The position numbers and the translations under genes were made by a program. Below, piece after piece: positions 47,872-53,482 of a stretch of DNA of 53,482 bases; positions within the stretch are counted from its first letter, which is position 1, and each line of letters opens with the position of its first letter. The stretch is from DASSKK01 sp035690495. Lineage in GTDB: Bacteria > Actinomycetota > Actinomycetes > Propionibacteriales > Nocardioidaceae. Location: positions 1 through 53,482 of the forward strand of contig DASSKK010000104.1 of assembly GCA_035690495.1 (NCBI GenBank). Direction: 5' to 3'. The notes beneath the pieces are model-generated. The model ran no database searches and was not told where the DNA came from. It saw nothing but the letters and a program-made list of their open reading frames with translations.

Positions 47872-49644
47872 TCACTCGCGCCGCAGCCGGCGGCGGTCGT
47901 CGGGCAGTCGGAGGGTGGTGCCGGTCCGGTCGAGGCGGGCCAGCAGCGGCAGGGCGACCCGTCGGCTGGTGCCGAGTGCGGTCCGTGCCTGGGAGGCGGT
48001 GAAGGGCTGCGGCAGCTCCGCGAGCCTGTCGTGGGCCAGCGACTCCGCCTCCGGCAGCAGCACCGTGGTCTCGTCCAGACGCAGCACCAACCCGGCCCTG
48101 GCCAGCGCGGCGAGGGCCTTCGCATCCAGGCCGAGCTCGGCCAGTCTGTGCGCGCCCGGCGCCGCGAACGGGTCGCTCTCGAGGTCCTGGCGCAGCCGCT
48201 CGTAGGACTCGCGGAGCCGGCCCGGCAGCTCTCGCGTGGACGAGGCCAGAATCCGGCCGTCCGTCACCGTCAGGGACGGCGAGGCCGCGGTCGCCAGCGC
48301 GGCGAGCACCTCCTCGGGTACGCCGAGCCGGGCCGCCAAGGCCGTCACCGGCAGGCCGAGGTCGAGCTGACCCGCATGCGCGGCATGCTCGGCGACCTCT
48401 GCGACGAGCGTGCCGGTCAGCTCTCGGGCGCGTACGCCGGACAGCATCCACCCGGCAAGCTCGACGGTGTCGTCGGGGACTGCCTCGACCGGGACGCCGA
48501 TCCGGGCAAGGAACGAGCGGGACACCAGGCCTCGGCGGCGTACCTCCTGTGCTGCCGAGCCGTCTGCGTCGGCCAGGTCGGCCGCGCGGGCCGCGGCCGC
48601 ACCGCGTCGCCCCAACGGCGGGGGGGCGGGGTCGAGCACGGTCGCACCCCACACCGCTCTGCTGCCGGGGTCGCGCAGCACCGCGCGGTCGCCGACGCGC
48701 AGCGGCAGCTCCCGCGACAGGATCAGCCGGATCAGGCCGGACGTGTCCGGCCCGAGCGGACGCACGCGGACCTGCAGCGCCGCCGAGCCGACGTGCAGCA
48801 TCGGCTCGGCCGGCAGCGGCGCGGTCGGATAGGTGACCAGGCGGACGTCGGCGATGCCGGTGTGCTGCCACTGTTGCGGGGTGGTCAGGGCCGTTCCTGG
48901 CCGCACGTCGTCGGCGACCCGGCCCGCGAGGTTCAAGGCCACGCGCGCGGTGCCGCTGACCGCGTCGACCGCCCGGCCGAGCGTCTGCACACCGCGCACG
49001 CGCACGGTGGACTCGCCGCACGCCAGGGTGTCTTGGACGCGGACTGTGCCGGCGGGGAGCGTCCCGGTGACGACGGTGCCCGCGCCGCGGACGGTGAAGC
49101 GCCGGTCCACCCACATCCGCACGTCCGCGCCGGTGTCCGGCACCGGCAGTCCGTGCAGCATCGAGCCGAGCGCCTCGCGCAGCTCGTCGAGACCGGCGCC
49201 GGTGCGGGCGCTGACCGCGACCGCCTCGGCGTTCTTCAGCGAGGTCGCGGCCAGCTCGGCGCGACCCCGCGCCAGCATCGGTGCGGGGTCGGCGAGGTCG
49301 CTGCGGGTCACCGCGAGCACGGCGTGCTCGACCCCGAGCGCGTCCAGGGCGGTCAGGTGCTCGGCGGCCTGCGGCATCCACGGGTCGTCGGCGGCGACCA
49401 CGAACAGGACGGCCGGGACCGGGCCGACTCCGGCGAGTGCGGTGGTCAGGAACCGTTCGTGACCGGGCACGTCGACGAACGCCACTTCCCCGACCCCGTC
49501 GAGAGTGGTCCAGCAGTAGCCGAGCTCGATCGACAGGCCGCGCCGGTGCTCCTCGGCGAGCCGGTCGGACTCCATCCCGGTCAGCGCGCGCACCAGCGTC
49601 GACTTGCCGTGGTCGACGTGACCGGCGGTGGCGAGGACGTGCAC
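47872..49644 (-). CDS. selB: Selenocysteine-specific elongation factor SelB
   Basis: The 590-residue GTPase delivers Sec-tRNA to the ribosome at UGA codons paired with a SECIS hairpin. The N-terminal G domain has the P-loop ATAGHVDHGKST, the G3 VDVPGHERF motif and TRSDLAD. EF-Tu-like domains 2 and 3 follow, and the C-terminal 200 residues form the winged-helix RNA-binding region (FTASQARTALGTSRRVALPLLARLDRTGT). The GTG at 49644 is four bases after the selA stop and gives the family's start (VHVLATAGHVDHGKST). An upstream GTG at 49674 would overlap selA. The length is typical. Confidence 0.93.
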   Translation of the reverse strand: MHVLATAGHVDHGKSTLVRALTGMESDRLAEEHRRGLSIELGYCWTTLDGVGEVAFVDVPGHERFLTTALAGVGPVPAVLFVVAADDPWMPQAAEHLTALDALGVEHAVLAVTRSDLADPAPMLARGRAELAATSLKNAEAVAVSARTGAGLDELREALGSMLHGLPVPDTGADVRMWVDRRFTVRGAGTVVTGTLPAGTVRVQDTLACGESTVRVRGVQTLGRAVDAVSGTARVALNLAGRVADDVRPGTALTTPQQWQHTGIADVRLVTYPTAPLPAEPMLHVGSAALQVRVRPLGPDTSGLIRLILSRELPLRVGDRAVLRDPGSRAVWGATVLDPAPPPLGRRGAAAARAADLADADGSAAQEVRRRGLVSRSFLARIGVPVEAVPDDTVELAGWMLSGVRARELTGTLVAEVAEHAAHAGQLDLGLPVTALAARLGVPEEVLAALATAASPSLTVTDGRILASSTRELPGRLRESYERLRQDLESDPFAAPGAHRLAELGLDAKALAALARAGLVLRLDETTVLLPEAESLAHDRLAELPQPFTASQARTALGTSRRVALPLLARLDRTGTTLRLPDDRRRLRRE

Positions 49645-49648
49645 CCTG

Positions 49649-50983
49649 TCAGCCTGGCAGGGTCTTGGCGGCACGGCGTACCGCCTCGGCGAGGACCGCG
49701 TCCTGCTCGGCGGGCACCGCGATCAGGTCCAGCAGCAGGCGGCCGGACTCGACGTGGCCGACCACCGGGGGCTCGCCGCGGCGCAGCGGCGCGGCGAGAT
49801 CGGACGGCACCGCGACCGCGGCGCTGTCCAGCACGACTCCAGGGGCGCCGCCTCCGCCGACCGCGGCGCGCGACGGCACCGCCTCCGCCCGATCCGAGCC
49901 GAGCGAGGCTGCGAGCCGGCGTGCGCGTTCGAGCAGGTCGCCGGGCCGGGTCTCCAGTGCCGCGACGACCGGTGGGAGCGGCCCGGTCAGCGTCGCCTCG
50001 AGGGCCGCCAGCGTCAGCTTGTCGACCCGCAGCGCCCGGGCGAACGGGTGCCGGCGCAGCCGCTCGACCAGCTCTTCCTTGCCCAGCACGAGCCCGCACT
50101 GCGGGCCGCCGAGCAGCTTGTCGCCGGAGCAGGTGACCAGGTCGGCGCCCGCGCGCAGTGCCGTGGCGGCGTCGGGCTCGTCGGGCAGCCGGGGATGTGG
50201 CGCGAGCAGGCCCGACCCGAGGTCGACCACCAGGGGTACTTCGTGCCCCCGGCACAGCTCGGACAGGTCGGCAATGCCGACCGCGGACGTGAAGCCTTCC
50301 ACGACGAAGTTCGACGGGTGCACCTTGAGCACGAACGCCGTGTCGGCTCCGATCGCCTCCGCGTAGTCGGCCGGCCGCACGCGGTTCGTCGTACCCACCT
50401 CGCGGATCCGGGCACCCACCGACTCGACCAGCTCCGGGATCCGGAAGCCGTCGCCGATCTCGACCAGCTCGCCGCGGGCCACCACCACCTCGCTCGGGAC
50501 GGCGCGCGGCCCCGCCAGCGCACAGGCGGCCAGAGCGAGCGCGGCAGCGCCGTTGTTCACCACGTGTACGCCGCCCGCGTCGGGCACCGCCGCCGCCAGT
50601 GCCGCCAGGGCTCCCACGCCCCGCTGTCCACGCCGGCCGGTGACCAGGTCGAGCTCCACGTCGGTGGCCCCGGCGGCGACACGCAGCGCCTCGATGGCCG
50701 CGTGCGACAACGGGGCGCGGCCGAGGTTCGTATGAACCACGACGCCGGTCGCGTTCAGCACCGGACGCAACGACGTGGCTACCCCCGGAAGGCCGGCCAG
50801 TGCAGTCGCCACGACCCGGTCAGGCTCGATCTCACCTCGCCGGAAGGCGGCGAGCGCCTCGACGACGGTCTGCTTGACCCGGGCACGGCCCAGCCGGGTC
50901 GCGGCCTCGACAAGGGCAGGGTCGGCGAGCACGGTGTCGGTGCGCGGCGTACTCCGGCGGGGATCGAGATCGGACCGTCCCAC
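49649..50983 (-). CDS. selA: L-seryl-tRNA(Sec) selenium transferase SelA
   Basis: This 444-residue PLP enzyme converts seryl-tRNA(Sec) to selenocysteinyl-tRNA(Sec) with selenophosphate. The PLP lysine is in TCSGDKLLGGPQCG. NATGVVVHTNLGRAPLS near residue 78 and PSNFVVEGFTS are family signatures, and VVDLGSGLL carries the PLP-binding aspartate. Length fits bacterial SelA (450-470). It is directly upstream of selB and downstream of the tRNA-Sec gene, all on the minus strand. No selD (selenophosphate synthetase) gene or recognisable selenoprotein gene lies in this window, so those must be elsewhere. Confidence 0.93.
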   Translation of the reverse strand: MGRSDLDPRRSTPRTDTVLADPALVEAATRLGRARVKQTVVEALAAFRRGEIEPDRVVATALAGLPGVATSLRPVLNATGVVVHTNLGRAPLSHAAIEALRVAAGATDVELDLVTGRRGQRGVGALAALAAAVPDAGGVHVVNNGAAALALAACALAGPRAVPSEVVVARGELVEIGDGFRIPELVESVGARIREVGTTNRVRPADYAEAIGADTAFVLKVHPSNFVVEGFTSAVGIADLSELCRGHEVPLVVDLGSGLLAPHPRLPDEPDAATALRAGADLVTCSGDKLLGGPQCGLVLGKEELVERLRRHPFARALRVDKLTLAALEATLTGPLPPVVAALETRPGDLLERARRLAASLGSDRAEAVPSRAAVGGGGAPGVVLDSAAVAVPSDLAAPLRRGEPPVVGHVESGRLLLDLIAVPAEQDAVLAEAVRRAAKTLPG

Positions 50984-51005
50984 GGCAACTCCTCACGGCC
51001 GCGCC

Positions 51006-51047
51006 GGGTTTCGACACGGCCTCCGCAAGCTCCGGCCTGCTCAACCA
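51006..51047. repeat. Dispersed GGGTTTCGACACGG...TCAACCA repeat
   Basis: A 42-bp element runs from GGGTTTCGACACGGCCTCCG to TGCTCAACCA, with internal inverted arms GGCC/GGCC and CTCCG/CGGAG-like sequence around GCAAGCTCC. It is a divergent member of the family seen at 10219 and 22591, here between selA and tRNA-Sec. Confidence 0.6.
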
Positions 51048-51066
51048 GCGGCGAGTGGCCGAGACT

Positions 51067-51161
51067 TGGCGGAGGCGGACGGGAATCGAACCCGCCTGAC
51101 CGGGGTACCCGGCCACAACGGTTTTGAGGACCGCGCCCGTCACCAGACGAGGTACGCCTCC
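51067..51161 (-). tRNA. selC: tRNA-Sec (anticodon UCA)
   Basis: On the minus strand this 95-nt gene shows a 7-8 bp acceptor stem (GGAGGCG with CGCCTCC), an encoded CCA (51067-51069), the anticodon loop with TCA at 51125-51127, a long extra arm (GTGGCCGGGTACCCCGGTCA) and the T-loop GGTTCGATTCC. UCA anticodon, long extra arm and placement beside selA identify it as selenocysteine tRNA. Confidence 0.95.
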
Positions 51162-51168
51162 GGGCCCA

Positions 51169-51194
51169 GCCTAGAGCGCCGACCGCAAGGGTAC
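51169..51194 (+). promoter_or_regulatory. SigB/SigF-type promoter of the PAS-PP2C-HATPase-STAS gene
   Basis: GCCT (51169-51172), a 16-base spacer and GGGTAC (51189-51194) fit the stress-sigma form. Transcription would start near 51200, after the first in-frame ATG (51197). This supports the ATG at 51218 with its AGGAGG site. Confidence 0.6.
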
Positions 51195-51217
51195 GTATGA
51201 TCGAACCAGGAGGTCCA

Positions 51218-53143
51218 ATGCCCGACGGGCAGGCGGGAACCGGAACCGACGAGGCGAAGGTCGTCGGGTTCGCACAGCACCCGCTCATCAGCCTGGTCTG
51301 CGAGGGGCCGGACACGCGCGTGATCGCGATCAGCGACGGTTTCTCCGCGCTGCGCGAATCGACGGAATCGGTCATCGGCATCCCGCTGCGCGAGTCCTTC
51401 GGCGAGCTGATGGGACAGCAGGTCATCGAGCGCCTCGAGGAGTGCTACCGGACCGGGCGGCCGCAGGTCCAGCGCGAGTGGCGGGTCGAGGTTGAGATTC
51501 CGGAAAGCGGAATGACCGAGCTGTACTACGACTTCATGCTGAGCCCCTGGCGAGGTCCGGACGGGACGATTCGTGGAGTCGTCGCGGCAGGCGCCGACGT
51601 CAGCGCCCAAGTGCTCGCACGCCGCGAGGCCGAGCAGCGTCAGAAGCGGTCCGAGCGCCGCTACCTGGCCGCGCAGGAGGTGGTGGTGACGCTGCAGGAC
51701 GCGCTGCTGCCCGCGGAGCTGCCGGTGGTGCCAGGCGTTGACCTGGGCGCCCGTTACCTGCTGGCTGCCGATGACACGGCCGCGGGCGGTGACTGGTTCG
51801 ACGCTGTGGTGCGACCCGACGGCCGGGTCGCCCTGGTCGTCGGGGACGTCGTCGGGCACGGCGTTGCGGCGTCAGCGGTGATGGGCCAGTTGCGCGCGGT
51901 GCTGCACGAGCGACTTGTCAGCGGTACGTCGATCGAAGCGGCCCTTCGCGACCTGGACCGGTTCGCCAGCCTGCGCCATGAGTCGCGCGCGGCCACAGTC
52001 TGCGTCGCCGAGCTCGAGCCGCACACCGGCGAGGTCGGCTACTGCACCGCCGGGCATCCGCCGCCGCTGGTCGTCACGGCCGCGGGGGAGGCCCACTATC
52101 TGGAGGGTTCCGGCGACGGCCCGCTTGCCACCGGCTCGGGCTTTCACGTGCGCAGCCATCGACTGGCGGCCGACGAGCTGCTGTTGCTCTACTCCGACGG
52201 ATTGGTGGAGCGCCCGGACCGGTCGGCAGCGCAGAGCACCGTCGAGATCGCCCAAGTCGTCGGCGATGCCTATCTCGGGCAGAACTTCACGCAGACGGCG
52301 CGACGTACCGTCGATCGGGTCTGCGAGCTCGGTCTCGAGTTGCTGACCCGTTTGACCGGCTACTCCGACGACATCACTGTGATCGCCGCGCAACGCGTCC
52401 CCAAGATCGCGCCGCTGCAGATCTCGCTGGCCGCCGAGCCGGCAGCGATCGGCCGGGTGCGCAGCCAGGTCGCCGACTGGCTGGACCCGATCGAGGTCCG
52501 CAGCCTCGACCAGATGACTGTCCAGCACGCGATCGGCGAGCTTGGCACCAACGTCGTCGAGCACGCCTACCACGATGGTCACGGTGAAGTCGAGGTGCGG
52601 GTCGAGCTCGACGAACGGGGCTACCTGGTCGCCACCGTCGCCGACGGCGGCAAATGGGTGAAGCCGTCGGGATCCGACGGTCGAGGGCTCGGCATGGTGG
52701 GCGGACTCGTCGACGAGTTCTCGCTGGATCATGCCGACACGGGGACGACGGCGCGTGTGCGACACCGACTGAGCCGACCGGCGCTGTTGCTGACGGGAGC
52801 CGGACCAGCGACGCAGGCCCACGGGACGTTGCCCGTTGAGGCGGACTTCGACATCGGGGTGGACGCTGCGAGCGGCACGCTCACGGTGCAGGGCGCCATC
52901 GACTCCGTCAATGCCGACCGACTGCGGGCCGCGCTGCTTGAAGCGAGCGGCGGCGGCACCAAGGCCCTGGACGTGGAACTCTCACAGGTCACCCTGCTGG
53001 CCAGTGCTGGCGTCCGGGTGCTGCACGAGCTCCGGTCTGGCAACCTCGGGTTGTTCGCCGCGCCCGGTAGCCCGGCTCAACAGGTGCTCGAGCTGGTGAA
53101 CCTGCCCTACCAGGCCGCCACCCTCCGCACCGACGGCAAGTAG
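51218..53143 (+). CDS. PAS-PP2C-HATPase-STAS fusion protein (possible stress-sigma regulator)
   Basis: The 641-residue protein fuses four modules in order. A PAS domain covers about residues 20-140 (VIGIPLRESFGELMGQQVIERL). A SpoIIE-type PP2C phosphatase covers about 155-375, with metal ligands in AGGDWFDAV, VGDVVGHGV and YSDDITVIA. An HATPase domain of the RsbW type covers about 390-520 (N-box GELGTNVVEHAY, G-box DGRGLGMVGG). A STAS domain covers about 540-640, with the candidate phospho-serine in LLASAGVRVLHEL. These are the RsbU, RsbW and RsbV activities of partner switching in one chain. ATG at 51218 has AGGAGG upstream. Its own promoter resembles that of the sigma gene, so feedback is likely. 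Confidence 0.9.
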   Translation: MPDGQAGTGTDEAKVVGFAQHPLISLVCEGPDTRVIAISDGFSALRESTESVIGIPLRESFGELMGQQVIERLEECYRTGRPQVQREWRVEVEIPESGMTELYYDFMLSPWRGPDGTIRGVVAAGADVSAQVLARREAEQRQKRSERRYLAAQEVVVTLQDALLPAELPVVPGVDLGARYLLAADDTAAGGDWFDAVVRPDGRVALVVGDVVGHGVAASAVMGQLRAVLHERLVSGTSIEAALRDLDRFASLRHESRAATVCVAELEPHTGEVGYCTAGHPPPLVVTAAGEAHYLEGSGDGPLATGSGFHVRSHRLAADELLLLYSDGLVERPDRSAAQSTVEIAQVVGDAYLGQNFTQTARRTVDRVCELGLELLTRLTGYSDDITVIAAQRVPKIAPLQISLAAEPAAIGRVRSQVADWLDPIEVRSLDQMTVQHAIGELGTNVVEHAYHDGHGEVEVRVELDERGYLVATVADGGKWVKPSGSDGRGLGMVGGLVDEFSLDHADTGTTARVRHRLSRPALLLTGAGPATQAHGTLPVEADFDIGVDAASGTLTVQGAIDSVNADRLRAALLEASGGGTKALDVELSQVTLLASAGVRVLHELRSGNLGLFAAPGSPAQQVLELVNLPYQAATLRTDGK

Positions 53144-53248
53144 GCGACATCCCGCGCGTCCTCACCGTTCGGCACGTACTTGAGAACCCCGTGGACATGC
53201 CTGTGGCCCCATCGGTGGTGGCGGCCGGCGGGGTCCGGGGCGTGGTGG

Positions 53249-53482
53249 TTACTCGTCGGGCGGGTGTGGGCCGTCGGCGATGCGGGTGCCGGTGTGGTCG
53301 CGCAGGTAGTGCTGTCCGTGCGGACTGGTCCATAGGTAGGCGCCGGGTTCGAGCATCAGGTAGGACCATCGTCCGAAGGTCTTGTGCCGGTGGTGCTTGC
53401 GGCAGAGTTGCGCGAGGTTGTCGGTGGCGGTCTCGCCTCCCGGCGGATCTGCGTCGGTGCCGTTACCGGGCGGGCTTGCCTC
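53249..53482 (-). CDS. HNH endonuclease (DUF222 type), C-terminal fragment
   Basis: Seventy-seven codons before a TAA stop are visible; the start lies beyond the window. The stretch DNLAQLCRKHHRHKTFGRW is the zinc/metal-binding end of an HNH nuclease domain, as in the C-terminus of the many DUF222-HNH proteins of actinobacteria. The tail (LEPGAYLWTSPHGQHYLRDHTGTRI) is also typical. These families occur in many copies per genome, and recombination between them is common. The roughly 100-base region between this and the phosphatase gene shows no feature. Confidence 0.75.
   Translation of the reverse strand, partial: EASPPGNGTDADPPGGETATDNLAQLCRKHHRHKTFGRWSYLMLEPGAYLWTSPHGQHYLRDHTGTRIADGPHPPDE

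Noticed and set aside
47564..49381. A 605-codon minus-strand frame through selB
   Set aside because: selB is in a different frame of the same strand with full motifs; the longer frame has none.
51197..51217. ATG at 51197 as start of the PAS-PP2C-HATPase-STAS gene
   Set aside because: It lies at or before the predicted transcription start, while the ATG at 51218 has an ideal AGGAGG.
53144..53248. Terminator after the PAS-PP2C-HATPase-STAS gene
   Set aside because: No inverted repeat of useful length was found by eye.

Overview
The window is GC-rich (about 70 percent), densely coded DNA from an actinobacterium. Gene content (furA-katG, SigB/SigF-type sigma factor, ANTAR and GvpO proteins, DUF222/HNH fragment) and three variants of a GGTTTCGAGAC...TCAACC-type intergenic repeat suggest a Nocardioides-like member of the Propionibacteriales. 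That placement is inference from gene content and repeats, not from a marker gene. No prophage, CRISPR array, rRNA or insertion sequence was found, and no gap between genes exceeds 300 bases.

Layout. 1-7.0 kb: metabolic and repair genes (nuclease-fold fragment, sulfotransferase, pdxY, DODA-type dioxygenase, ung, acyl-CoA synthetase, ketoacyl synthase). 7.2-8.9 kb: ACC deaminase (acdS) with its own GntR regulator and a palindrome at the regulator's start codon. 9.0-10.2 kb: SigE-type ECF sigma factor plus a one-helix partner. 10.2-13.1 kb: repeats, then furA-katG. 13.1-24.2 kb: an amine-catabolism island read in two directions. Leftwards are a permease, a HutC-type GntR, a choline-kinase-like protein and a dimethylglycine-oxidase-like flavoprotein. 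Rightwards are a FadR-type GntR, a glutamine-synthetase-like ligase, an aldehyde dehydrogenase, an SDR and a gamma-glutamyl hydrolase. 24.2-27.4 kb: LysR regulator, a small zinc-ribbon protein and a DrrAB-type exporter flanked by inverted copies of a 22-bp repeat.

From 27.4 to 51.2 kb the window looks like a general-stress neighbourhood. It holds a lone sigma-region-2 protein, a Rieske membrane protein, a bacterioferritin-like protein, an acyl-CoA dehydrogenase/PIG-L/methyltransferase/glycosyltransferase operon, an Mrp/Mbh-type cation antiporter module, a CDF transporter, a pyruvate-oxidase-like enzyme, a full gas-vesicle cluster, and a SigB/SigF-family sigma gene. Further right are a GAF-ANTAR protein, selB, selA and tRNA-Sec, then a PAS-PP2C-HATPase-STAS protein. 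By eye I find GNNT-N14-17-GGGTA motifs, the known SigB/SigF promoter form of actinobacteria, in front of most transcription units in this stretch, including the sigma gene and the phosphatase. The working model is one sigma factor, its possible partner-switch regulator and several of its target operons lying side by side.

The most unusual points are: the partner-switch functions fused in one polypeptide; an antiporter operon in archaeal Mbh gene order with an E-B fusion and no large MnhA; a nine-G tract in the spacer of one stress-type promoter; a 14-bp operator shared by two amine-island promoters; and oppositely charged low-complexity tails on adjacent gas-vesicle genes.
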